From the NCBI GenBank assembly GCA_963921825.1, contig OY997593.1:58760039-58824038 (forward strand): a DNA stretch of 64,000 nt, read 5' to 3'. Each line of letters begins with the position of its first letter. Position 1 is the stretch's first letter. The notes under the pieces were generated by a model, which did not search any database, was not told where the DNA came from, and was given only the letters and a program-made list of their open reading frames with translations. Positions 12,501-22,664 of the stretch are shown here, in pieces. A program made the position numbers and the translations under genes. The stretch is from Erodium maritimum. Lineage: Eukaryota > Streptophyta > Magnoliopsida > Geraniales > Geraniaceae.

Positions 12501-14346
12501 ATGAAGAATAGAGGAAGGGAAGCTAAAAAAAAGTGAAGAGAAGGTAAAATTCGAGTTGGGGGTGGATCTGTATTTATAAGGAATTTGGGGGCCGGCGTCG
12601 CCACGTGGCGGGTCGTGACTGGCTAGCCGACTAGCCGTTGGCGCCAGACACGACCAGCAGCGTCGTTGCCAGAACCAGCAACGACGCGCAGCCACGACCC
12701 TGCAGACACGCCTCGTAGACACGACAAGTCGTGTCTACACGGTCGTGTCTACGCCAGCAACGACGCGTAGACACGACCGTTGGAGGTGCTCTAAACCCCC
12801 AAAGACACGAACAACATTGGATCTTCTTCATCCTTTTTAAATAAACTAGTTGTTTGAAAGTCAGCTGCTTATTGAATGCCAAAGGAATGAATTTGGGTTT
12901 ATCTATGTAGCTTACAAGTAAGCCATATCATGACATTGGAGTTGGGTGTTGAATGTCGTCATGCCAATGTTTGAGAAATGCTTTTAGTAACCATGGCCTC
13001 CACTGTTTAGTGATTTCTTTTAGTGTCTCTAGGGCTAATACCCCGAAGTTCAAAGCATGTACTCGCGAGAGAGAATGGGAGAGAAAGGTTTTCAATTTTA
13101 AAAGCTAAATGTGCACACACAGGAACACATGTACAAACTACAATCAGTTTTGGGTATGAGGAAAATATCTTTTACAAGTAACTCTCCTTGAATAAAGCTC
13201 GCTCTGAAGTGGCTCCATCAATCTTCACTTGTGCTTCTAGCATCTGAAGTCCTTATTACTTCCTTTATGTCCAAGTATCACAGTTAGGATATTAGCACTA
13301 ACCACTAATTCTAAACTCTTGGGTCATATAATCTAAAACACTCTTATATGACTAGATTTTTTCCATCAATCTTCTTTGCCCATGAAGTACTCTTGTGCTG
13401 CCAAGTTAGGACATGACAGGCTCAGTTGAATATTATGAACTCATATGAGTATACTGCATGAATATTTGTGTCTGTATCATAATTTTGTTGAATAACACTT
13501 TACTGACCTTGATCTTTCTACTTTTGAAACTTGTAGTTTCCTTAAGAAACTTGAAAAGTAGTAATTCCTCTAGTTTGCTTTTGCGTTTCTCTTACCCCAA
13601 AGCTTGACAGATTGTCCCCTGTTGTAGCTTGTGTCGTTTTCTTACTGCCTTACCAACGATATATAGTTTAAACAAATTCACACCATTGCCAACAATGAAC
13701 TCTATTGAACTATCAAACACTTCATCTGGTGGGTGGATGGATGACAGATCACGCTAAGTTGCAGGTGTTTTCATTTGTTTTTTTTTCTATTGTTGTCCAT
13801 CTGGTTGTGCTTAGTTATCCAAATATACTGAGTTCGATTCATCATCATACATCACTAATCATGTTTTATTCTTTTTGAGATGATTGTGAGAATTGATGTG
13901 GCTCTTGATGTTTGCCTTTTTGACCTACGGAACTAATCCTTTTTTACTTGTTCAGGCTGAAGCTTTGGCTTTTCATTGCATATGTTGTATCCTTTGTCTC
14001 TGTAGCTGCATCAGTAGGCCTCCTGATTCAGGATTCAGTTGTAACAACCGGGCCTTCAGTGTGGACAGGAACTGCAGGTGTCTTGCAATGTGTGTTTGTG
14101 TTAATAAGGTAAGCAGTCTTTTGGGTTCACAGTTAGCAACATGCAAGGCCACTTCATGATACTCATACATAATACATTTCTTGTTTCAAGTATATAACTC
14201 CCAATGATGATATCAACATCTCTACCTCAGTCTCTCTGTAACACAGGTCAAGCACACACTAGTTTATTCTCCCAAGATAGTTGTCCGTACTAAGCTGTGT
14301 TGTTTTCTGCAGCGGATTGGTGTATTGGACATGCCACTCCGAGTGA
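9588..14346 (+). CDS. TMEM50: TMEM50-like four-pass membrane protein, copy 2 (4 exons)
   Basis: The coding exons are 9588-9720, 9828-9915, 13956-14108 and 14313-14346. Their lengths (133, 88, 153, 34 nt) and phases are identical to copy 1, again giving 135 residues. Introns are GT-AG. About a dozen residues differ from copy 1, mostly conservative (for example I/F at 14 and Y/C at 42), and all family motifs are kept. Intron 3 keeps stretches recognisably similar to copy 1's intron 3: a segment near 12860-12990 resembles 2185-2325. This shows that a genomic segment, not a cDNA, was duplicated. A 2.4-kb Harbinger-like element sits in this intron and not in copy 1, so it came after the duplication. 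No inactivating change is visible. Confidence 0.93.
10660..11049 (-). CDS. Short Myb/SANT-like protein (129 aa) of the Harbinger-like element
   Basis: The single-exon frame starts at an ATG at 11049 and gives 129 residues. The N-terminal half has a trihelix/SANT-like pattern: WSLEEEIHLVVNWL, then YWHGLYVAYV and QVKDHFQKM. The C-terminal part WNKRPVWEMLKDDARW aligns by eye with the FKHMWLIVRGQPKF region of the larger neighbour, so the two are probably paralogous. It lacks the long acidic N-terminus and the basic C-terminal tail of its neighbour. A TATA-like box lies about 100 bp upstream. In Harbinger elements a Myb-like protein assists the transposase by binding the element's ends; that role is inferred here. 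It could be a truncated pseudogene, but the frame is clean. Confidence 0.65.
   Translation of the reverse strand: MSTWATGPLWSLEEEIHLVVNWLTHYEPGGQYWHGLYVAYVQTGNDAWPPQTEKQVKDHFQKMSKKCKWFEICYQKKLADPRRGATDAEIYAAAVSDYEGKHGLWNKRPVWEMLKDDARWRLHISRNRN
11146..11155 (-). promoter_or_regulatory. TATA-like box for the 129-aa SANT gene
   Basis: On the minus strand this reads CCTATAAATA, about 100 bp upstream of the ATG at 11049. The spacing and sequence match a plant TATA box. The same arrangement recurs in front of the larger gene in the element. Confidence 0.6.
11363..12466 (-). CDS. Myb/SANT-like protein with NAM-associated C-terminal region (367 aa)
   Basis: The first ATG of the frame is at 12466; upstream codons are open but start only with GTG, so the 367-residue form is preferred. 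Residues 1-80 are acidic and Gln/Pro-rich, with a basic RRRK at 81-84. A trihelix/SANT-like domain spans about 101-165 (KWTAEEETRLARAWL ... YWQKV ... CKDHWHKV). A conserved FKFKHMWLIVRGQPKF block lies at about 206-221. A GRPIGQKRAK basic motif at 271-280 followed by coiled segments to the end matches the NAM-associated (PF14303-type) C-terminal region. Such genes are often misnamed glutathione S-transferase T3-like in databases; there is no GST domain. Probable role is nuclear DNA binding tied to Harbinger transposition. The frame is intact with no stop. Confidence 0.82.
   Translation of the reverse strand: MDPNETLQSLVDSLDDEDVSSHHTEEDYLGHYSSFSQLLQSGHSTPLPPYTPPTQWPESQVQPSQFVPATQPCQSAPTQARRRKVKAATSSARPRPLPRPKWTAEEETRLARAWLNNSLDPINGKNQKNDKYWQKVHAEYEAVRPAEDPPRAWMACKDHWHKVKAFITKFQEKYTQYENTVTSGRNEVDVLVGAEALYLKEEKHAFKFKHMWLIVRGQPKFFTKHVPECDIPDLDLNLDADSDGSKRTRMDESRTFGDDFDHELNSFTTEGRPIGQKRAKARARGKAQASQSSQSAASGLPPEHMQFLDTLSQRKGTQLEGKIAMQNQVMETLNAVLRQDITNLTAAERDSRASLIQSLGKRLENLD
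12571..12580 (-). promoter_or_regulatory. TATA-like box for the 367-aa SANT gene
   Basis: On the minus strand this reads CTTATAAATA, about 105 bp upstream of the ATG at 12466. The spacing is nearly the same as at the neighbouring element gene, which supports independent transcription of both. Confidence 0.62.
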
Positions 14347-14800
14347 GGTGATGTCTGGTCAGCCCGAGCTTTGGAATTAGGTTTCTTTTCTTTTCTTCTA
14401 ATATGAAATCAATATTGTAAACATTAAAAAAATATCAGTGTTTTTTATTTTGTCGTTTTTACTTGTCTCATGATGTCTAATGGTTTATCCTCAATCCAAA
14501 TACCCTGAAATGTTGGACCTTTCTCACGAATTGTTTTGAACCGAACTCTCGACGTCAATCTTGTTTCGAATGATTTAATCACCAGAAATTAATTAATGTG
14601 TGTGAATACTCGTCCGGCCCAATGGGCCTTAAATCAAGCAGGAGCCATCACTACATGCGTGGAAGTGACGGAAACAAGCAGGGTAGTGTACATTCTCGCC
14701 CATCACCGAAGCTTCATCCTAATCGACTGCCCTCAACCTTCCCAATTGCTGGATTACAGATCCCATTACATGCCTTACCATGTTTATGCTAGACCGATTC

Positions 14801-14915
14801 TGTTCCAAGAGGTTATGTGAGTCACTCTTCGACATCATGGGCCTCAATCACAACTACTGTTCCAAGAGGTTATGTCGAGTCACTCTTCGACATCATGGGC
14901 CTCAATCACAACTAC
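14801..14915. repeat. Tandem duplication of a 57-bp unit
   Basis: The unit starting TGTTCCAAGAGGTTATGT occurs twice, 14801-14857 and 14858-14915. The copies differ by one inserted C. It lies about 450 bp downstream of TMEM50 copy 2, in a 14347-15058 stretch where I otherwise see nothing. Confidence 0.9.
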
Positions 14916-15067
14916 TTCTTCGTTGTCAGATTCCGAAGACCGTGCCTCTCGCCTAGAGCTTCGGGTTTCTAAATGTCCAGTTTGGGGTCCAGCTTTTTGA
15001 TGAGCAGAAGGTTGTTCTTGACATCGTACACCTCCATATGTCAAATACTGATGCACAATTATTTATA

Positions 15068-16978
15068 GGGCAATTTTCATCTTAGTATCCTAATTATCGG
15101 GTTAGCGTCAATTCAGTACCCTAACTATTTTTAGCGTCACCTCACTACTCTAAAATGTCAATTTCCGTCACTTTAGTACCCGCCGTCAACTTTCCATCCA
15201 TTTTGGATGGAAAATGCATGAAAAGGTCTAAAATACCCCTCACAAACAGTCAAATTTTCAAAATATGCCATTGGTTTCAAATTTTCTTTTTTATTTATTT
15301 ATTTGTTTATTTTATAAAAAACATTTATTATTTTATAAAAAATATAATTTCTTTAAAAATATTAATTTTTTATTTTATAAAATCAGTTTATATTTCAAAA
15401 TATATATTTTTTATTTCAAAAAAACATATTTTATTTCAAAAATCAGTTTTATTTTTAAAAAACCAGTTTTATTTTTAAAAAATCAGTTTTAATTATAAAA
15501 ATAATATTTTATTTTTGAAATCTGTTTTTATTTTAAAAAAATCAGTTTTATTTTTAAAAAAATCAATTTTATTTAAAAAAATAAATAAAAATCAGTTTTT
15601 ATTTTTAAAATTCAGTTTTTATTTAAAATTAATATAAAAATAAAAATAATAAATCATATTATTTAATTCTTTTCTTTAATTATATTTTCATTTCTTTTAA
15701 TTATTTTCTACATATTAAAGTTTTTTCAATTTCAAACCCACACCCAAAACTGCTTCTTCATCTCCATCCCAATAAATCAAAATTCCAATCCCATTGAATC
15801 TGCAACCCACACCCATTGAATTTGTAACTCATACCATTCTCACCTCATCATACCATTCTCACCTCATCATACCATTCCATCTAACAAATTAAAAAAAATC
15901 TGCAAAATCCCTAGATCTGATGAACGAGAACAAAGATGAGGTTCTCGTCGTCGCTTCTCGCCGTCGTCCATGGTTCCTCATGCTGGTGGTCTCGCTGCTT
16001 TCTCCGGGCCGTTCACAGAGACGATGTAGAAGAATCTCACGAACAGGGGTACCGAAGATCTGGAATCGAGATTTGGTGAGGGAAATAGAAGAAAAAAAAA
16101 TAGAACTTGCTTTTCTGGATTTGGGGTGAAGGAGATGTAGACATTGACGATCTTAGATGTATGATGATGAAGGAGATGATGGGTGTCTGTTATTGAAGGA
16201 GATGTATGGTGTATGATGTGAGGGTCTTGAGCATGTGACGAAGATAAGGATCTGGGTAGAGAGAGAGAGAGGAGGAGAGAGAAAGAATTTGGTAGAAAAA
16301 TGAAAAAAAGTTATATAATAAAATATTAATTAAATAAAAAATTGATTTTTTTATATTTTAAAAATAAAATCTGATTTTTATTTATATTTTAAAAATAAAA
16401 TCTGCTTTTTATTTATATTTTAAAAATAAAATCTGATTTTTATTTATTTTTTAAATAAAATTGATTTTTTTTAAAATAAAACTGATTTTTTAAAAATAAA
16501 AACAGATTTTTAAAAATAAAAACAGATTTTTAAAAATAAAATATGATTTTTATAAATAAAACTGATTTTTTTAAATTAATACTGGTTTTTTGAAAATAAA
16601 ACTGATTTTTGAAATAAAATATGTTTTTTTGAAATAAAAAATATATTTTTTGAAATATAAACTGATTTTATAAAATAAAAAATTAATATTTTTAAAGAAA
16701 TTCTATTTTTTATAAAATAATAAATGTTTTTTATAAAATAAATAAATAAATAAATAAAAAGAAAATTTGAAACCAATGGCATATTTTGAAAATTTGCCTG
16801 TTTGTGAGGGGTATTTTAGACTTTTCATGCATTTTCCATCCAAAATGGATGGAAAGTTGGCGGCGGGTACTAAAGTGACGGAAATTGACATTCTAGGGTA
16901 CTGAGGTGACGCTAAAAATAGTTAGGGTACTGAATTGACGCTAACCCAATAGTTAGGGTACTGAGATGAAAATTGCCC
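15068..16978. mobile_element. Long-inverted-repeat Mutator/foldback-type element, 1.9 kb, 9-bp TSD
   Basis: The ends are GGGCAATTTTCAT and its inverted match ATGAAAATTGCCC. A perfect 9-bp TSD TTATTTATA flanks it (15059-15067 and 16979-16987). Each arm is roughly 600 bp and nearly mirror-symmetric: the outer 220 bp are high-identity unique sequence, and the inner part is many short degenerate AAAATAAAACTGATTTTT-type repeats. The central 15700-16300 portion is different sequence with a small frame (15920-16129) of no recognised function. There is no transposase. The structure would fold into one long hairpin. Confidence 0.87.
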
Positions 16979-17169
16979 TTATTTATAACATGACGATTGA
17001 ATAACTAATTGGAAAGTGAAATGGTTCTCTCTACTGCTACAGTAGCTCTTCCTTGTTCTACTATGTTCCTCATTAGTTCATCCTAGTTCCTTTACACTTC
17101 TAGTAGCGGCTCTTCTTGCAGTTGGATTTTTGGAGGAAGCTTGAATCATGTTAACAGCCCATCACCGCC

Positions 17170-19260
17170 GTGATCGCGGCCCGGGTCCCTGTTTGGATGG
17201 AAGAGCAGCTCTCATCACTACAAAAGGTTTCAAGAAAAAAGACTGAAATTTCAGGCCGTACTCATCTTCCTCATTTGATAGAACTCAACAGTATTCTCCC
17301 AGAGGTCATACTAAGCTTCTGGATGGATAGAAGATGTTCTATGACAAGCATTTCCAGTTCGTGGCCTCGGATACTGATACTAGACCAACCTTTCATCGGA
17401 ACTCTAAAGGAGCCTCTTTGGTGGTTTCTGCAAATCGGTTGCAACACCAAGACTCTTCTTCAATGGGCTATATTCCACCGGGTTTCGAAAATATTCAACC
17501 GAGGAAAAGAGTATTGGAATAAAAAGGTGAAAGCTCTGTAACAAAATTCGTCCCTGCGTTTGTGTTGAATCTTCCTCTTTCAAGCAATGCCTCTTGGCTG
17601 GAAAGTATCTTTGGCCAAGAAATCGGTTTATGTAAGGCATCGGCCGCTAATCGTTTAAACTCCAAAGGAAAAAGGTATAACTTTGTGTACTTTAGCTCTC
17701 CACAATCACTTGAAGTTGCTATCCTTCGTTTCAATGGAGCTACTTTCTGGAAGCATAAGTTGTTTGTAACAAAGGCTTGGGACAAATCCTCTTAAAGGCC
17801 TTCATCCAAACAAACAACTTTCTCTTTATCCAATATGCAGTCTTGTAAAAGCTATGATGATTTCTTACATAAAGGGCCTATAGTGAGCAATCAAGCCATT
17901 CTTCTACAGAGATCTCATTTGGCTCTCTCCAATTTAAATATGTAAGTGGATTCCATTCAAAGAGAGATAGCCTCACAAGAAGTCTCAGAAATACAGCTCA
18001 AAAGAGCTTAGGCAATAGAGTCATTCTTGTCCATTGTCCTGGTGAGCAATATGATATGAAGTTGATGAAGGATGGAGGTTCTTGGCTACAAGACTGGTTA
18101 ACCTTCATCCCTTGGAAGGCAAGTGCTTGTCTTAGTGGAGGATTGTTTACTTGGATTGTCATTCTGGGTGTACCATATCATGGTTGGTGTGAGGAAACAT
18201 TTCAAGCAGTTGTAACAGACTTTGGACATCTAATATATACTCATCCCCTCTCTAAGTCTGAGACTTCGGCGGATATGGCCTATGCTTTAATTCATATTTT
18301 TAGGCTGAAATCATTCTCTGAGGAAGTACAGATCTCTCTTGGAGATATTAATTTCAAGGTTCTTGTATGCTTTGTCAATTCCACTGCAGTGCCACCAATT
18401 CAACCTCCAAATTCTTCAGTCTCTTCCCTATGTACTCTAGCAGCTCATTTGAGAAAGACTATTTCAAATCTCCTGATGCAGAAGAATTTAGCTCAGAAGC
18501 TTTCAAAACAGTTACAAGGTTGTTGGAGGATTCTAATATTATCCCTTCCAACCCCCACTTAGAGATGGAGCATTTAGTTTAGGATAATTATGTTTTGGAG
18601 CATTCATTGCAAATTCAGTTGAGGACTTGTATTAATGACTCTAATCCTCATTCACTACTAGCTCCTTTTTCTGAGCCTTTGATTGCTCTCTCTAACTCCT
18701 TAGACAATTTGGTTGTCAAAATACTTTGGATGGTCTGGATTCTTTAGCTCCGCTAAGTTCTTCACAAGTAGCCAAGCAAGCTTTTGTTAACACTGAGGTC
18801 GTCTTCGTCAATAATATTTCTAATGATAATCATCTATCTGAAGCAAGACAGATTTATGCAGTATCAGTTTCTTCGGAGGGGGAATTCAAAATAGCAGCCC
18901 CAGCCATTCCCAAGCTATTTAGTTAGAAACTAACTATATCCCTTCCTTACCTATGGGGTCTAAGTGTATTGGTAATAAAAGCCCCACTGAGATGCTGAAT
19001 CCTGTAGTTGATTCTCAACTCTTCATAACTACTCCACAATCTAAAAGTACAATGGCAGGGCAACATTTATTGTTGGGGGAGGTTCAAGGCAATATTACAT
19101 TGGAAAATGCTTCTGACTCTCAAAATGAGGATGTAGGCTATTTTCAGTCCCTTTCTTTGGGTCCACTAGATCGGACAATATCTCAAGTAGTCCTGCAACT
19201 AAAACAAATATCCCCTCTTCACCTTTGCCCTCTGAAGATTTTCTAAAAAATCAGGTTGTT
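17170..19260 (+). pseudogene. Degenerate LINE ORF1 (RRM-like and DUF4283-like regions)
   Basis: Broken reading frames in one direction carry retroelement-like segments. At 17562-17795 a RRM-like stretch shows YNFVYFSSPQSLEVAILRFNGATF. At 18056-18562 there is a DUF4283-like segment with WIVILGVPYHGWCEETF and SETSADMAYALI. Further Ser-rich frames lie at 18726-18926 and 18953-19246. Stops and frameshifts separate them. The endonuclease start at 20783 indicates a LINE of the plant L1 type. The 5' boundary was not found. Confidence 0.68.
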
Positions 19261-19274
19261 GAAGTAGCTGATTT

Positions 19275-20510
19275 TATGGGTCTTACCCAGAGGCGGATCC
19301 AGAAACTTAGTTTAGGGTATGCCACTTATACTGATAAAGTGTAAAATTAAATTAAAGCCGGTTTATGGAGTCCTAGAGTATGATTGGTCTTCCAAATAAA
19401 ATATACAAACTTCGATTATAACTCGTAGGATATCAAATCGAATGGAATTCAGATATCTACAATTTTCATATTTTGATTTCAGTAAGAAAAACCATTACAT
19501 GAACTCATACACGTCATGAAAGTCATATGGTCAACCATATGCAGTCCAGTTCGCCATGGGCAGAGCGCTCTGGGAAAAACGTACAACTAGTCATACTACA
19601 TGTACATGAGTTATGGAACAAACAATCAGGGATACACCATTCATCGGACATATGCATTTGAAGAGCCTAAAAACCAAGACTTTTTTCCCTTTTTTGTACA
19701 GAACTTTGTTTAAGTTCAATATTCACATTTTACAACTTTAAATATTATAATGAATAATAACATAGGTTAAGTTTAGAACATAATTTGTTCAAAAATGAAG
19801 TATTAAAATACAATATAAACGTTAAAAATACACTTGTAAAAATGAAGAAATAGATTTGCAAAAGACAAGGTTATCCTTCTACAATTGAAAAATATAAGGA
19901 AAACTCTACGATAAGAAATATATGAATACTACATGATCAAATATATTTATATTTTATATTATAATATAAACATAAATATTTAATCTAGTTCAAGCGTGAT
20001 TGCATTCTCTTATCGATAGCGGATCCAGGAATTCTCGACGGAAAATGCAACGTCTCTTATTAAAAAAATATTAAGTGCTAAGTTGTATATAAATATTTGC
20101 ATACCTAATACATGTGACTATATTCAAACACTATATGTAAATTTATTGCAATGTAGAAAACATACTAGACATCATTTCTTTATAAAAAAATGAGACAAAG
20201 TTACATTATTTGCCCATGACTATAACTACTTATAGATGTATACTACTAAAACATTATGTTTTACATCAAACTTTTCAGGTACAGCCTACAAAAATGTGTG
20301 AATAAGATTATTAGAAAGTGTTATAGACATTTGGAGTTTTAAAATAACATTTTGAAGTAAAATGGGGTTTAACATACAACAGATTTTCAAATGATCATAA
20401 CTTCTTCATACAAACTCCGATTTAGGCCCGTAAAAAGAAGTCAGCAAAGTCCAAAGCCTCACATTCTTATATCACAAGATTTAAATTAAAATAAGTAGCT
20501 TTTATCCCTC
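19275..20510. mobile_element. Unclassified insertion interrupting the LINE ORF1
   Basis: The LINE frame before about 19272 (ending ..ADFMGL) resumes after about 20510 with Glu/Asp-rich ORF1-tail codons (NNLSVNLERGSEDDFVDLD at 20657-20713). The AT-rich sequence between has no coding relation to either side. It opens with AGAGGCGGATCCAGAAAC and contains a second similar start, AGCGGATCCAGGAATT, near 20019, suggesting two related units head to tail. The junctions share only ACC, so the class is uncertain. Confidence 0.45.
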
Positions 20511-20782
20511 ACCAACCAATGAAGAAGGTTGTTTTTCCATTCCATGAGGATGGCTCTGAGGCCAAGAGGGCTTAGGGGTTTGGGAAAAAAATGAGGGCTT
20601 AAGGCCAAGGTTTTAGAAGAGATCATTCTCAACCATCTTCAAGTCATAGAGGATCAAAACAACCTCAGTGTAAATCTAGAAAGAGGTTCAGAGGATGATT
20701 TTGTTGACTTGGATAGAGATTCTAATAATGATGCTTTGGTGATCAACAAGCTCATCTCCCCCATCTCTTCTTTAAGTTAATT

Positions 20783-20980
20783 ATGATTTTCCTCTCCTGG
20801 AATGTGAGAGGAATCTCCTCTAATCAAAAGAGGAGATGCTTTAGTAAGTTGATCCATAAGCAAAGTCCCTCCTTTATTATGCTGCAAGAAACACAGCTGG
20901 ATCCCTATCCCCCCCTCAATGCCTCAGGAAATTCAGGAGGCTTCGATCTATTTGGAAATCACAAGCATTCTCTGTACTGA
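20783..20980 (+). pseudogene. LINE ORF2 endonuclease N-terminus, truncated
   Basis: Translation begins MIFLSWNVRGISSNQKRR and continues through FIMLQETQLD, the N-terminal signature of the L1-type apurinic endonuclease: the SWNVRG start and the QET catalytic Glu. It ends after about 60 residues, where unrelated sequence begins. No reverse transcriptase follows, so this copy is dead. Confidence 0.82.
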
Positions 20981-21394
20981 ACAATATTCCCTTGGATCGA
21001 GGTTGGTGGTGAGTCCAAAGTTGGTGGGGGGCCCAACGATCCGATCGAGGACTCAAGTGCCCCAATTGGCCCAAGTGCACCAATTGCCTCAATTTCCACT
21101 CCGCGTGAACAAGAGCGCCCAATTGACAATAAGGTCGCGAAGAGGAAGGGGAAGGGTGGCATAGATCGAGCAATTTTCTTCGCCCAAATAGACGACGCAA
21201 GGTGTGTGAAGGGCAAGCTTGTGTGCGCTCTCGACGAGAAAATTGGGACATACTTAAATAAAATTGAAGAAATTGAGAGCGTGGACGTAGAGGAGTTGAC
21301 CGACGAGCAACAAGTCATGCACGCAAAAAGGTTGTATGTATACAACGCACAAATTGACAAGCTTCATAAGCAAATTGATGACCTCCAAAATTGA
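20977..21394 (+). pseudogene. C-terminal fragment of a NAM-associated/SANT-type gene
   Basis: An uninterrupted frame in register with the stop at 21392-21394 reads through ERPIDNKVAKRKGK, then LDEKIGTYLNKIEEI and ends KLHKQIDDLQN. The RPxxxKxAK basic motif followed by a heptad-like helical tail matches the C-terminal region of NAM-associated SANT proteins, the same family as the 367-aa gene at 11363-12466. No SANT domain precedes it: the LINE endonuclease fragment abuts directly. It is probably a transposon-borne 3' piece. Confidence 0.6.
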
Positions 21395-22344
21395 AATTGT
21401 AAATATTTTTTATTATGAATGAATGTATTATTTGGTTTTTATTGATTTTTTTTTAATAATTTCAAGTTTAATTTGCATTTTAGTTAATTTATTCATTAAT
21501 TAGTTTTATCAAAATAAATCAATTTTATTTAGTATTTACGGTTTTGAATATGAATTTAATAAATTCAACAAAAGAATAATTAATTATCTAGTCAGCATCC
21601 ACTCAGCACTTCTACAAACCATGATCCTCATACATGAACACTTTGATGTGGTGCTCTTTCAGTTTCAAGAATTCGCATCACAATTTATCATAGTCACCAC
21701 ATGAATCACGAATCTTGATCTCTTAAATGTGAGTCCCCTGATGTACATGCTCTTATTAGACATTCAATGGTTATAAGCCAAAAACATGCCGTAAACGAAA
21801 ACAAACGTAAATATCAATAACTACTTTTTCTCTCTACCTTTACTCTCTCTTTATATTCTTCTTCTAAACTCTTTAAAACTACATGAGCTCAAAATGGTAT
21901 AAGCTTAAGCCCAATTCATGGATTAAACTCTAATTACGAGTCACACTCGTAACACATATACACACGACTTGAAATCACCCATATTTGTGTCTGCTCTTGT
22001 GATTTCGGTGGGGAAAGGAAATAAATACAAAGAATAGAGCATTAGTGTTTGAAAGGGGGGGAATAAGTGTAGGGTAATTTCAGTATTTTCTGAAAAAGTA
22101 GGGTCATGTTTGATGCACCTGACTATTTTCTGTACAAAAAAATGGACGGAAAATTAACGTTAGATATCAAATTAAAAAAATCAGGATACTGGAAACGAAA
22201 AGAAAAACAGACTAGGGAATATAATAATGAAAATAAAACTTCTGTAGGGTATTATAATGAAAATTTCCCTTGTAAAAATGAATATAATGATAGTTACAAT
22301 CAACTACACCTAAATATATTTGATCTTCACATAACTATCCTAAT
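21395..22344. other. Intergenic AT-rich stretch
   Basis: No gene is recognised. At 22066-22270 there is a weak inverted-repeat resemblance to the Mutator-type ends seen elsewhere (GGGTAATTTCA... versus ...AATTTTCCC-like), but no matching TSD was found. Confidence 0.45.
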
Positions 22345-22664
22345 TGTTAGAATATATAATTTTAATTGGGCCTTCAACTATCAACTTGAGCTTTTAATTG
22401 AGTTAGTTCTCTAATTTAGTATCAGAGCTTGAAACCTCACGGACCTGGGTTCAAACCCCACTCTCTACAAAAATTTCTAATTTCTTCTTAATTTACAAAT
22501 TTGTCCTAAATGGGCCAGCCCTTATATCTCTCGGGCTTATCTGCTCTTCTATATAATTCACCTCCAAACCCGTAAACGAGCTAGTCCGTGAGAGCGCGTG
22601 TTACAATATAACTACAATTAAGCCTTCAACTATCAGCTTGAGCTTTTAGTTGAGTTTGGACGGT
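22345..22664 (+). mobile_element. TRIM-like mini-retrotransposon remnant
   Basis: Two roughly 67-bp direct repeats begin TGTTAGAATATATAA (22345) and TGTTACAATATAACTA (22599) and share CCTTCAACTATCA(A/G)CTTGAGCTTTTA. Right after the first comes a sequence close to a methionine-tRNA primer-binding site (AGTATCAGAGC at about 22418-22428). The arrangement is a short terminal-repeat retrotransposon with no coding region. The repeat ends are diverged and no TSD is obvious. Confidence 0.6.

Larger units (their letters stand above)
10374..12791 (-). mobile_element. PIF/Harbinger-like element with two SANT genes, TAA TSD
   Basis: The left end GAGCATCTCCAA is matched by an inverted right end TTGGAGGTGCTC with one mismatch. 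A 3-bp TAA duplicates at both sides (10371-10373 and 12792-12794), the typical Harbinger target. The left subterminal 130 bp is packed with AGACACTGC/GCAGTGTCT words in both orientations, and the right 130 bp with AGACACGAC/GTCGTGTCT words. Both genes inside run right to left and encode Myb/SANT-like proteins. No DDE transposase frame is present, so mobilisation would need a transposase in trans. It lies in intron 3 of TMEM50 copy 2. Confidence 0.83.

Noticed and set aside
22066-22270. Possible sixth Mutator-type MITE
   Set aside because: The ends resemble the GGG(T/A)AATTT tips, but the flanking 9-mers (ATAAGTGTA and TTGTAAAAA) do not match; too degraded to call.
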